DNA from: Lycium barbarum
Lineage: Eukaryota > Streptophyta > Magnoliopsida > Solanales > Solanaceae
Assembly: GCF_019175385.1 (NCBI RefSeq)
Contig: NC_083337.1
Coordinates: 161,647,713 to 161,711,712 of the forward strand
Reading direction: 5' to 3'
DNA: 64,000 bases
Positions 1 to 12,000 of the stretch are shown piece by piece (positions within the stretch are counted from its first letter, which is position 1; the number at the start of each line of letters is the position of its first letter). A model generated the notes under the pieces. It did not search any database. It was given only the letters and a program-made list of their open reading frames with translations, and was not told the origin of the DNA. The position numbers were made by a program, and so were the translations under genes.

Positions 1-857
1 GCTAACAAGCAGGACATGGTAAGTTTGTGATATCAGTGGGTTTGTGCATCAACAAAATACAATTAGTTTCTTGATATCTATTTTTCTCTCTTTGTGTACT
101 GTTGGAGGATAAAATAATAAGTGAACGCTGCTAAATAAATCCAAGACAATAGGAACAACTCCTTTTTCCTTATTTTTTTTCCTTTCCACCAAAACCTTCC
201 AAAAGTCGACCGTCATAATAATTGAATTGTTTGGGATACTTAAATGCAGACAAGTCAGATATTCAGATTCCATATTTTAGGATAATGGTATGATAGATAA
301 AAACGTAACACGTGGAATTAGAATAGGATGACTGATGGATGAGTGCTGCAACAGTGATGCAATCAGTGGATCCCACATAAAGTGAAATGTCAGTTCTATG
401 AAATGGTTGCGAGACCAAAAAACTTTTTTATGGGAGTGAAAGTTCGGCCACGAAGGTCTAACATATTCATAAATTAAGTCTAGTAGGAATGAAGGTGGAT
501 ATAAAAAGAAGCAGACAGACACACACACGCATACTTAGAACTTAATATAACGTAAAAGAAGCAAATCAAATGTCCCCTCTACCCCCTTTTCCATTTTCTC
601 CTCTCGTGTTTGGTAGATATTTATCATCTTGAACCTTTTTGTTTTTTCCCCTAATTTTGGTCCAGAAAGGAGCAATGACTCCAATGGAAGTGTGTGAAGG
701 CCTTGGTCTTTATGATCTTAAAAACCGAAAATGGCATATACAAGGCGCATGTGCTCTTAAAGGGGATGGCCTATATGAGGGACTGGACTGGTTATCGAGC
801 ACTCTGAAAGAGCTCAAGGCCGCTGGGTACTCTTCAGTGGGCACTTCAGCTTTCTGA
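1..857 (+). CDS. ARFB1: ADP-ribosylation factor, ARFB1-like (3' part, 5' end outside window)
   Basis: Small Ras-like GTPase of the ARF family, acting in vesicle coat recruitment on endomembranes. The window opens inside the gene. Bases 1-18 encode ANKQDM, which contains the NKQD guanine-specificity (G4) motif, followed at once by a GTAAGT donor. The intron is 19-665, with acceptor TCCAG at 661-665. The last coding exon is 666-857 (TGA stop) and begins KGAM. It carries the ARF C-terminal block ([10 protein letters not shown], then [11 protein letters not shown]) and ends TSAF. The long tail [16 protein letters not shown] and the phrase [12 protein letters not shown] match, as I remember them, the plant-specific ARFB1 class rather than the shorter canonical ARF1. 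The protein would be about 190 aa if typical; about 69 residues are visible. Splicing is in phase 0. The symbol is from memory of Arabidopsis ARFB1 proteins. Confidence 0.9.
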
Positions 858-2609
858 TTGATCAGGTCTACAACTTAGCCTTTATGTCTTCAAGATTGTT
901 GCAGTCATCCGTAACCTGTTGATCTGACTTTCATTTGCTTTTGCAGGCTTACTAAGAACAACCTATTTTGAGGGACAAAGCTGAATGTCCTGCCATCTGT
1001 AAATTGGAACACCTGAACTCTCATCGAACATTTTTACTTGTTCTTTCGGGTCTGTGCTTTTGTGCAGCGGAATACAATAGGCACTTGATTCCTGGCCTAG
1101 GGTGAGGCTTGAATTTTTGATTCTGTTGTATTCATATGGGCCTTGCAATTGGTCTTCCACGTACACTACAATTGTGTCTGTTGATACCTACTGTAGTATT
1201 TTAAGTATGTATACTTCCACATCAAATAGTTGATTGTTGATCTCCCTAACAAGCATGCCAAATCGATCCACCCTGCTGCGTGAAATGCTTGTTCCTATAG
1301 ATGGAGCTTATCATTCCTGTTTTTGCCTCTAAGCATGTGTGCTTGTGGAACTGTTTATCTACAAGGAAACATATGGTATCAAGTGAGACAATGTCTTTCT
1401 ACTTCGATGAAAAGAGTCCTTTTTCCCCTCCACTAAACCTTTTAGGTTAAGGTTTATGATCCCATTATGCTTTCATGGAAGACTCCACATATACTGAAAT
1501 CGGCAGTTCTCAATTGCATTGCTTTGGTGGTACATGGAATATGGTTTTATCATTGAAATAATGTTTCTGATAATATTATTGAAAGGATCACTTGAAGGGT
1601 GTTTAAATCTTGATGCAAGGTGAAACACTTTAGGTACCAAAACGTTAATGTTTCAGTGTTATGGGGGACACTGTCTTAAAGAGGTGAACACAAAATATAA
1701 CCTACGTTTGTTGTTCATGTATTCTCATGTACATACACTTAAAGAAGGGCAACACAAACAAGAAGTGCAACTGTCAAAATATATTATTGCAAACTTTACA
1801 TTTTACAAGAAACTTAAAATGATTTTGACTTATTTGATATGGCTCTTTAGTATTTCGAGGAATTGTTTATAGGATTGAGAGGCTGTTCACATGTGGACAT
1901 CTTTTTCCTTAGCAATGTAATAATACTCATTTGATTTCTGCCGAGCAATAATACTAGATAATCTGGCAAAAGTTAAATTAAAAGGGAAGGCAGCCAAAAG
2001 ATTGCAAGAGGCTGAAGTTTCAAAGTAATTTTGTTGGATCAATTATCATAAGTAATTTAGTTTCAAAGATATTTTGCTGGTTATGATATTTTTCTGTTAA
2101 GAGGGTGAAGTTATTTATTCTTTATCACCTCCTTCACACTAGTTTCAAAGTAATTTTGCTGGTTATGATCAATTATCATAAGTAATTAGTTTCAAAGATG
2201 TTTTACCGGTTATGATATTTTCTGTTAGAGGGTGAAGTTATTCTTTATCACCTCCTTCACACTAGTTTCAAAGATATTTTGCTGGTTATGATCAATCTGC
2301 ATAAGTAATCAGTTTCAAAGATAATTTTTTGCTGGTTATGATCAATCATCATAAGTAGTTTGAGAGAGAGACTAGATAGATTGATTGACAAAGAGAATAA
2401 TTATCTGGTGGATTCATCATCATATGAGTAATTTTAGTTTTTCATACAAGTAATGAAAAAAACCCTCAAGGAATACAAAAACACAATAATTTGATGTCTC
2501 AAAAGTAGCAAACCAAGAAGGTTTTGCAGGTTTGATCTTCCATCTTCATCCCACTCAAGGTTGACTTAACTGGCAGGCGGAGTGGTCTGCCCCTATAATA
2601 GCATGAGCT
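858..2609. other. Convergent intergenic region (3' UTRs of flanking genes)
   Basis: No coding gene is recognised between the ARFB1-like gene (+) and the next gene (-), which converge here. The first 300-400 bases are probably the ARF 3' UTR. The stretch from CAGGTCTAC near 864 to TTTTGCAG near 946 could be a 3'-UTR intron, but nothing proves it. Short ORFs near 963-1166 and 1648-1872 have no recognisable family and look like chance. The tandem repeat at 2018-2360 is listed separately. Confidence 0.6.
2018..2360. repeat. Minisatellite-like tandem repeat (about 120-bp units)
   Basis: About three imperfect units of roughly 120 bp begin near 2018, 2138 and 2261, each starting AGTTTCAAAG. Two of them end with CACCTCCTTCACACTAG. 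Inside each unit a shorter module recurs: AGTTTCAAAG, a TTTTGCTGGTTATGAT-like segment, then CATAAGTAAT. This gives a two-level structure. It lies downstream of both convergent genes, and no transposon ends were seen. Confidence 0.75.
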
Positions 2610-5600
2610 TCAATTTTCGGTTTCACTGGTCAAACGGTTTCCTGGAAGTTTTTGCAAGGCTGATCTTGAGCTTGCTGCCTGTGAAGGAAAAAAACTACTC
2701 CATATTGAATATCTACAACCAAAAGTGAAAAAGGAACACACAAGTGAAAAAGAATATTGGCTGATGTTGTTCTTACCTTGATTTGAGCAGCCTCTTTTCC
2801 ATTAGGAGCTTTTGCGATCTTTAGCTCTTTCAACATTTTTGTAAGCTGCCTCAAGCTTAAATCTTGCAGAGATTGCTTATTTTCATTGCCAGCAGTGCCT
2901 TTGTTTTCGTTCGCACAAACCAAGTTTTCCTTGTTATCTGTAACAATTATCTGTCCTGGTTCTAGGGCAGCATTAGGTATGAGAGAAGCATGAGAAGCAT
3001 CCACATTAGCCTCAGCATGATCAATTTCAGATTCTTCCATAGGTTCTTCTCCAGCAACTTCTGTATTAGCTTCTGGAACATTTAAACACTGCTGAGCTGC
3101 ACTCTCCACAGTAGCCTTAGCATAATCAACTTCAGATTCTTCCATGGGTTCTTCTCCAGAAACTTCCAGAGCATCAGCTGGTGCATCCACATTAGCCTCA
3201 GTAAGACTAACCCCATATTCTTCCACTTCATCCTTGAATTGCCCGAACAAGTTCACCTCAAGAGAATCTATGGTAGCTTGCATGTTAGTCAGACACTTCA
3301 GCTTACTTGCACTCACCTTAGCCTCCACCTCAGGTTCTCCAATCAACTCTTGTTCTCCTGCAACATCAGAATTACATTCTGCAGCCTCATCCACTTGATT
3401 AAGATTATCTTCTTCATCTTCATCATTTTTTGCCACAAAATCAGATGTATCACCACAATGGGGCTCATCCTGTTCATGCAGCTGCTTGGTCAGAACCACA
3501 TTAGTGACATCTGAATCTCTGTTGGTATCATCACCCAAGTTCTGGCTTTGGTTCTGGAAATCTTTTTCCTCTTTAGCCTCAGCATGATCAATTTCGGATT
3601 CGTCCATGGGTTCTTCTCCAGAAACTTCAATTTTAGCTCCCGCAACGTCATCCAAACGCATTTCTCCAGATGCCATTTCTTTCCCGTTCTCAAGTACCTT
3701 CATTTCTGATGTATGCATATCTTCAGATCCTGAAAAAATTTCAATTAATTATCACAAAGCAAGAAGTTTTGCACTGTACTAAGTAAACGAAGATTGTCAT
3801 ACAACAAAAGATGGTGATAAAACAATTGATACAAAAAGCAGACCAACGAACAGATACCATTTTCTTGAATCTTTCTTCTACTGAACATGTGCTTTATACA
3901 TAAGCAATCAAAATAAATTGATAGCCAAAACCGTTTAAGTTCACGTAAATAGTAATTGGGAAGACTAGAGCAACAAATTACACCGAGAACAGAGCAATAC
4001 ATACCACTGTTATTGTGCTCCAGTGCTACTTCCTCTGAGCCCTCTTCTGCATTTGTATCTAAAGCAACAACTACCAGGTCATTGCCACTTTCTGGTTGAG
4101 CACATGCTGTAGTATCAGATTCATTGTTAATGTCCAAACTCTTGAATGCTTTCAAATCAATACCTGTGGAATAGTTGCTAGTCAGATTTGAGACCAAGCG
4201 ATGTTCATGAAAAAAGAAAGGTTCAGGATTCGATGAGCTTGGGAACATTACCACTTTTGTCTAGTTCTTCATTCTTGGAGTTCACCTCCAAACTTTCATC
4301 TGTTTCTTCAGAAACCGCATCAAACGTAAGGGTTCCTGACTTTTCATCCTCTTGTGTGCTTGATTCCTGCTGTTTCCCAGCTAACCTCACTGATCGACGA
4401 GTGCTGTACACTTGCCTAACTGAACTCTTTGCCTTCACTTCCTTTCTTTGGCTAGTGAGGGCAGCTGCTGGTGTCTTTGGAACATCTTTCTTTTCTTCCT
4501 CAACCTGATCCTCGATTTTCTCTTTTGGTTCACATTCATTCATTACAGATTCCAGCTTAGAGCGAACGTTAGTTGTTGCAGCCCTCCTTCTGGTAGTTGG
4601 CAATGCAGGAGTCTCAAGTGTATCATTTTTCACTTCATTGACCACCGTTCCTCTTGTTCTGCAGCGAGTCCTAGTCGAGGTCTGCAAAGTTTCCGAGTCA
4701 TGTTTGATTGTAGTTCGGCGACCAGTCCGAGGTACACTCATTACTGCTTCTGACTTTCCAGGAGACTCCGTAGATGAGTTTGCAACATCAGATTCACATG
4801 CTTTCAAGACCTCTTCAATACCGTCAACCTGCATATAAAACACATTTCTGAATTTCCTTTCTGATGTACAATGGCAATATACTATCAGGTGAATATGTGT
4901 TATAAGCAGCTATAGAAATCCAGCTGTTGAAGTATTAATCAAGCATAACTTAGGCAATAGTTTTTAGAACATTTAATTATAGTCAAAGATTTATTGTTAC
5001 TTAACAGTCATCACAATGAGGTAATTAAAGGGTCTGCAAGTGAAATGAGGTAAACCGATTTACATATCAATCCAACTAAACAAATATTCACAGATCAAAT
5101 CAGATACCGGTAATTCCTCTTCCTATTGCAACCATTTGAAATGCTGCTCATTCTATTTTCATTTTTAAACAAACTCAACAATGGTTTAAATTAAAAAAAA
5201 GTTACCAACTCGAGAGAGGTGACTGCAAATGAAATGAGGTAAACGGATTTACTTATCAATCCAACAAAAAAATATTTGCAGATGGAATCAGATACCGATA
5301 TTCCTCTTCCTACTGTAAAAAGGGGTCATTTGGTACGCTAGATAAGGTGGATATCTCTTAATAAGGTATAAATTTTATCCTGATTTTATCGTCAACCAAA
5401 AACAATATAAATTAAATTCCAGACTCAATCCTGGATATCCCATCTCGTTCCATCAAACTTGGGATTATTTTACAGGTGGGATAAATTAGTCCAAGAATTA
5501 TAAATCCCAGAACTATAATCCCGGGGATAATATAGTCCGCGAACCAAACGACCCCTAATCATTTTGAAATGCTTCTTATTTTATTTTCATTTCAAACAAG

Positions 5601-5884
5601 CTCAACAATGAATTTGAATTAAAAAGCTTACAAGTTTGAGTGAGGTCACTGCAAATGAAATGAGACGAATCACAAACTAGTATTCCATCTGAAATGCTAC
5701 TCATTTCCTTTTCATTTTAAATAAGCTCATAAACATAAATTTCAATTTTTTTTTTTTAAAAAACACTTACAAAGTGGAGAGATTGAAGAGCATCAGCCAT
5801 AGCAACATTAGTCATATTAGCTGGGATTTTGTTCTTCTTGCAAAGAGCTTGCAATTCTCTCCTTGTTAAGCTGTGGAAATCCAT
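2610..5884 (-). CDS. Acidic nuclear-type protein with conserved MDFH N-terminus (623 aa, 5 exons)
   Basis: Exons on the minus strand are 5884-5771, 4828-4252, 4163-4005, 3729-2777 and 2678-2610. All have GT-AG borders and phases that fit exactly, giving 1872 nt and 623 aa. The N-terminus MDFHSLTRRELQALCKKNKI (residues 1-20) followed by PANMTNVAMADAL resembles a short SAP-like helix pair and matches a plant family I recall as Arabidopsis At3g03130/At5g17160. Residues 60-200 are Arg/Lys/Ser/Thr-rich (TRRRAATT, STRRSVRLAGKQQ), which suggests nuclear localisation and nucleic-acid or chromatin contact. The C-terminal half is very acidic. It carries three copies of a module of the form V(S/A)GEEPM(D/E)ESE near residues 319, 473 and 508, and a KEN tripeptide near 550. 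A conserved-looking block (SLQDLSLRQLTKMLKELKI) lies near 570-588. The molecular function is unknown to me. Intron 1 (943 bp) holds tandem duplications and a MITE. A TA-rich run near 5990-6001 could act as the TATA region. Confidence 0.85.
5035..5720. repeat. Tandemly repeated segment inside intron 1 (three diverged copies)
   Basis: A unit of about 180 bp, containing GCAAATGAAATGAGGTAAAC, then ATTCCTCTTCCTA, then TTTGAAATGCT and CTCAACAATG, recurs from about 5035, 5215 and 5640. The third copy is partial. The second copy is split by the MITE at 5322-5555. The first copy therefore serves as an internal empty-site reference. Confidence 0.75.
5322..5555. mobile_element. MITE with GGGGTC-TTTGGT terminal inverted repeats
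   Basis: The left end GGGGTCATTTGGTACGC is the near-exact inverse of the right end CGCGAACCAAACGACCCC. The element is about 234 bp and non-coding. TAA lies next to both ends (5316-5318 and 5556-5558), which fits a PIF/Harbinger (Tourist-like) target duplication, although three extra A residues lie between the left TAA and the terminus. The neighbouring intron repeat copy lacks the element. Confidence 0.8.
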
Positions 5885-8800
5885 CTGAACCGTTGAAATT
5901 AAACACGAAAATTGATCTACGATTGCTGTGGGGAGTGGGGGAAAGGGATTTATGAGCTTGTTCGATTGACAATGATGAGAAAAAGTAGGGATATATATAT
6001 ATACTTGTGCCTTGTCAAGGTGACCGTTGGAGCGTAAATTTGAATTTTTTTGAACTTTTGGGCTAAACAGAGCAAACCCTAAGCCTCTTAATGAGTGGGC
6101 CTTCGTGTATTGTTTTGGATGAAGTCCATCTATAATTGTTTATTACCTGCCCATGAGGTTGAGCTCATGAATTTCTTTTTTTACCTTTTTTGTTTTTTCA
6201 TGGTTGATTTACTTCAATTTATGTGATATAGTTTGATTAGACACGAAGTTTAAGATAGAAATGAAGACTTTGGAAGACTTTTGAAATTCATAGATATTGA
6301 TGTGACTATAAACCATTTTGTTAAAGGTAAAAAGAGAAGTTTTAAGTTTTCGGTTTGTTGGGACGTATCAAAAGTAATCATCACTTTACCTTTTTTAAAG
6401 AAAGATAAAGAGAAAAGGGTGATTTATTGTATTGTCCTAGAATTATGTTTTTTTTTTTTTTTTTTTTTTTAAGAAAAAACTTGTTTCGTCATTTTTTACT
6501 ACTCTTAATTATTATGTTACCCCAAAAGATATATAAGGCTCCCTTTAAATCTTGATAAATTAACATTTTCTCTACATTTGTAGTTTCATGTTAGTAACTA
6601 ATTATACTTTTTAACTCTTAGATGAAAGAAGGAAGGGCAAAGAAGGAAGGGCAATTAAAATGTTGATGGCCCTCTTCTTCTTCCATCGTGAGATGCGAGA
6701 GAAAGTCCCCAACAAAAATTTATATGAGTCTCACAATGGAAAGATATCTATCCGAGAGATAAAGGGAATTATAAATTGTCTAAGACATTTGCTTTCTTTT
6801 GATGTGAGTCATGAAATACAACAAAAATTCAATGTTGTTAATAGAGTCTCACTCGGTGTTGTACTTATAGACATCATCAATAATGATCAATCATAATACG
6901 AGTTTTATGAGTTGGTTATTGTTTCCGTAAATAATGTCAATTGTTGATGAACGATTAGTCAACAACAAGAGTCTGTGAGGTATTATTTAATCTACTTAGA
7001 CGTGAGATTACAACACATAATACAAGAGATGGAATATCATTTTCTAAAAAATACCTCACATGATAAGAAAAAAGTGAGTAGGTTATAAATTACTCAAAGC
7101 TCTCATTTCGTATTGATGTGTGACATGAGACAAGGCCACAGCCCACATGGTATCACTAGAGGCTAGAGCACGTGATTTGTCCATCTCTATTGATTTTGTT
7201 TCGGAAAAATACAATAGAGAAGAAGGCGTTAGCTAATTATTATGCCATGAAATAAAATTGCCACAGGCATGGGAAAAGGCAATCTCATTATTGTTTTTGT
7301 TTCATTTGGTTTCTATGAATGTGAATCTGAATGATTAAGACTTGGTGTCTAAATTTGAACACCGAATGATTAAGACTGTTTGTTCTTTAACATTTGAATA
7401 TATATATATATATATATAATCAAATAAAAAGGTGATTAAATTTTATATCAATATAATAAATATTGTACCAAAAATTTAAGTGTAAGAAATTTAATTCAAC
7501 ATAAATTTATGTTTTAATCACGATTCTCCAACAAAACAATGAAATCAAAATGACATGTGACGCTTTGGTCATCTTTTCTTTGTTTGCTAGAAAATGTCGC
7601 CCGTTCTTCGTGAAAACACTATAGAACAGAAAGAGAAGTAAAACAAGAAAAGAGAATGAAGCCACGACTAAAATTTCTCCAATTTTTTTGTCAATGATGT
7701 TGAAAGATGTGGAGGCATCTTGTTACTACAATTGATTCGGCCAAATTTGAGTGATAACACATAGCAAATCATCACAAAATAATACTTTCAACAGAATTTG
7801 TTAATGCAATTCTTCATTATTCTACTGCAATTTACCTATCACATTCAAATCCACCATTTTTATCAAAGCACCCTTCTAGTTTAGCCACTCGATATTCTTA
7901 AATTGTATTTGAAAATAAGTCTTTTTAAACCCTAATCTCAAAACAAAAAGTTGCCGTAAAAAACATGGAAATAAGATATATAATTCCAAAATATTGTGAA
8001 ATCTTATGAGAAAAAATTTAGTTGGCCAACTGATAATTGGAGAGAGATATGGGTGAAACTGTTTTTGTAGAAAGAGAAGCCGGTGGCGTGAGTGGGAGAG
8101 AGAAAGAAAGTGTGCATGTTTAAGATCTGAATGGTGTTAAGACTTGATTGCAGTTCTGATTCATTAGGACCCAATCTGAATTATTCAAATTCAAACTTCC
8201 ATTAAGTGTAAACAAATGAGACCTTAGTGTAATTCTCTTGGGATGAAAGGTGAGAGGTGACAACTAACCCACACTTCTCTCCTTCAAAGCCAAGTGACAC
8301 ACCCCAGACCTTTTTCATACATAACTTGTGTTTTTTCCGGTGTTCCACCTAATGTTGATATCTGTTTTAAATTCGACTAATTCGGATTCACTTTGATAAA
8401 TTCCACTTCAAGAGCAAAACTACTTCTTCTAGAGAATACTCAATATTCATAGCTTAAGCCCGAAATCACTAGCTAAAGATAGATAAATAGTTACCGCTCT
8501 ACTAAAATAATCAATGCAACCGTGTTAAATTTAGTAAGCGTAAAATATCATCTTCTACTTTAATTGTAATGGTAACGTTTTTTAAATTATTGATTTTCAT
8601 TATTTATTGAGGAGTACTTGTTGAGTTGTTGTCATTTTTAAACTACTTAGATTAGATAGTGTAAATAAAAATAGAGTTCTATAAATCAGATTAGAGGAAA
8701 AAAAAAAGAAAAAGTAACATAACTCGTCGGTTTAATCGGTGAGTCAACATAACCGAATTCAGACTTGACACTCAACCTCGTCAATCAAATTACGCTCGTA

Positions 8801-9060
8801 CATAAAGCGCAAAAATAAGACTCTGAATGAGAAAAACTTTGAATTAAGTGGATGATCACTAGATGTAATTTTTTCAGAAATCCGTATATATGAATTTTGA
8901 CTGGAAACCCTAACCCTAGCCCCAAATTTTCCAATTAGATTCTCCCATTTGCCAATCTTCAATTCCAATTCTCCATTTATTTTCTGATAACTCAGCAATC
9001 AAAACCCCCAATCGTCTTCACCATATATTTGTATATATATAAAGATATAGGTATAGAGAA
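5885..9060. other. Divergent intergenic region with promoters and degenerate repeats
   Basis: The region lies between the MDFH-type gene (-) and the PWWP gene (+), so it holds both promoters. I see no convincing gene. Around 6200-6450 there is a fragment resembling a Stowaway-type MITE (TTTATGTGATATAGTTTGA, then a GGACGTATCAAAAG-like part) next to a T20 run. A (TA)n run lies near 7398-7419. The ORF at 6660-6896 shows no recognisable domain and is probably chance. Pyrimidine-rich sequence directly before 9061 is probably the PWWP 5' UTR. Confidence 0.55.
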
Positions 9061-12000
9061 ATGGTGAGCTCAGGAACAGAATCAGGACCGTTGGATTGTG
9101 GAATTGGGAGTATAGTTTGGGTCCGAAGGCGAAACGGGTCGTGGTGGCCCGGTAAAATACTGGGTCCTGATGAGCTGTCAGCTTCTCATTTGATGTCTCC
9201 AAGATCTGGTACTCCAGTTAAGCTTCTTGGAAGGGAAGATGCCAGTGTGTAAGTCCTTTTAATTTTATCTTATAGTGGGAACATTTTGACTGCAAGATAA
9301 ATGTTGCATGTTGATATTGTTGAATTATGAACTTGTAATAACAACAACCAACATACTCAGTGTAATCCCACAAGTGGGGTCCGAGGAGGGTAGAGGAGTG
9401 TGCGCACACCTTACCCCTAGCTCGTGGAGGCAGAGAGGTTGTTTCCGGCAGCAAAGCAAAGTAGTTATGAAAGAGGCAATATGGCAGTAAAGAAAACATG
9501 ACAACTAATAAGGAAAGCAGTACAGAGCATTTTGAAAAAGAATAGTAACAACAACGGAAGTTATGAACTTGTAATAATTGTATTGTTATCTTGCATGTTA
9601 TTGATGGATTCTTAGTTGCAGTGAACTTGGAGTATATTTGTTAATGACACTATAAGTAGTGAAATTCCAGTGAGTTTGCATTGTGATATTTCAGTTAAAG
9701 TTGGGTTGGAGCAGTGGCGGAGCCAGCAAATTCGGCAAGGGTGTTCAAACTTTGAATGGGTGAATATTTTTTTTTTTTTTTTTTTTTAATGAATGGGTGC
9801 ACCGAAAATCTTAATATTAAACTACACAATTTTTAATAAGATTTGTTTAGTTAGAAAATTTAATAGGAAAAAAGAAGAAGTTAAAGACACACTAATTGTG
9901 AATTGAATAACATTCACGCTGCTGAAAATGAGAATCGAAATATAAAATGGCAAAAATTTAAAGACTCCATCCAGAATCGAACCTGAGCGGAGCATAGTAA
10001 GGCTTTTTGAACAGCCTTGACCGCTGAGCTAACCCACTCACTTGTGTCAAGGGTGTTCAAAATATATTATATCATAAAATAAGATAGAAATTAACCTATA
10101 TCCGTCGTGTAATTTCCGGCGAAGGGTGTTCACCTGACCACCCTTGGGTGGTTGTAGCTCCGCCACTGGGTTGGAGGGGTGGTGAGCGATAAGTGAAGCT
10201 ACTTCAAAAGTAAATTCTGGACTTAATATGTTATAATATAGGATATTATAGGATAGGATTCATAGTTAGAAGTTTGGACTCTTTGCTATCAGTCATTACG
10301 AAGGAAGAAAAAGAGAATTTGATATAATCTTAATTGTTTCCTGATTAGCTTGTGTTCCTTGTTAAATCAACGTGTAGTGGCTTATACCAAAATCTTATCT
10401 GGGTTATGTTGGGTGGAGGAGAATGGTAATCGCAGATTCTCTGATCTTGTATGTGAAGATTCTTGTGTTTGGAAGATTAGCGCTGGTATGCGTGATAGGT
10501 TTGCAGGCTGGCTTAGTAGATCAGGACTCTAAGTATTGGTTGAAATTTCTTTTTTCTTTTGAATAAGGTAACAAAAGTTGAAATTTCTTTTATAACCCTA
10601 AAAATAGGAAACAATACATAATGATAGTAGAGATCCCCCGCCCCTTGTGAGCTATATGTGGAATATTGTTGCCTAAGAGGGTAATATTGAGTTTTACTTA
10701 ATTTCTTGAGATTTGAGAATAAGATTATATATGCAATTATAGAAGCTCTATCTCCTGAAAGTACACAATTAAAGAACAAAAATACAGAGGAGAGAAAAAA
10801 AAATAGCAAATATTTGTGAGTTGATATTCATTGTATTTAAGACCTGTCGCCACAATCTTTCATAATGTTAACGAAAAGCTTATGAGGTTGAGGCAAGATT
10901 CTGATTCATCCACTTGAGAGTTTTACTTAGGCGGTAATCAAGCCGGTGCTTGTAGAATCGGAGACGGGATCAAGTCAGGAAAGTGTTGCAGAAATGGAAG
11001 TGTTCGCAACACCAACACATACTGAAAAGGTACTAATTAAACCAACCATTAATAACTAGTTAAAGCACCAGGAATGGTCCGATGCTGCTAGCAAAACTCT
11101 TTTGTTGAGTGCGTGATCATGACAAGACTCGAGGACGAAGTCTGGGAAGGACACTTAACAAAGCAAGAATTCTTACAGAGTTCTAACATAATGCTTATTC
11201 TTTGTCCAACGCAGTACATTTTGGGATAAACAATTTTTCCTTGTGAGGACTTTCCTTCTCCATGTATTAGGCTTCAAACCCTCTTTGTTTGTTTCTTCTA
11301 TATGAGTAGGATTCTTCCTTTTTCGTGAATCAGCGTTTAAAATCTGTATGGCGCTGGTGAGGGAGTGGCTTTATTTTGTTGGACAGACTACTGTTTGGTT
11401 ATCCAGGGCAGTAGGGCCAGCATGGTCTCATTGAAGTGATTAGAATTGTCACCTGTGATGATCATCTAAATTAAAAGAAAAGCAAAATGAAGAAGCAAAA
11501 GATGCTTGATTCTATTATTTGCTAAATGCTGCTTTCACCGCTTATTCTTGATATATAGAAATGCTACTCATAGTTGGGGGAATACTGTATCTTCATAAGT
11601 TATGCCATCTGTCCAATTAAACTTCATTTTCTAGGTATAGACACTTCATAGTCTTAGTAATGGTATGTTATGGTGTTTCTTTGTGTGTGTCTTACCAGGG
11701 ATTGGTATAATTTGGAGAAGTCAAAGCGAGTCAAAGCATTCCGGTGTGGCGAATTTGATGATTTTATTCAACGGGCTGAAGCTTCCCTAGGTATGCCTCC
11801 GAAGAAAAGAGAGAAGTATGCACGACGTGAAGATGCAATACTTCATGCTCTTGAACTTGAGAGGCAGTTAGGTAAAAGATATGGGCTTTTAGGTTGTTCA
11901 TCCACTGATAGAAGCAATAAATCTACTGATGATTTTTCCGGAAGAGAGTCACAGACATATTCAAAATACTTGGATAATGGAAAGGGGAGACGTTTAAGAT

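Noticed and set aside
6660..6896. 78-aa ORF between the MDFH gene and the PWWP gene
   Set aside because: No family resemblance, no promoter or splice context; AT-rich chance ORF.
9963..10042. Functional tRNA-Leu gene
   Set aside because: A and B boxes are good, but acceptor and T-stem pairing is poor and it sits inside a MITE; kept only as a tRNA-like relic.
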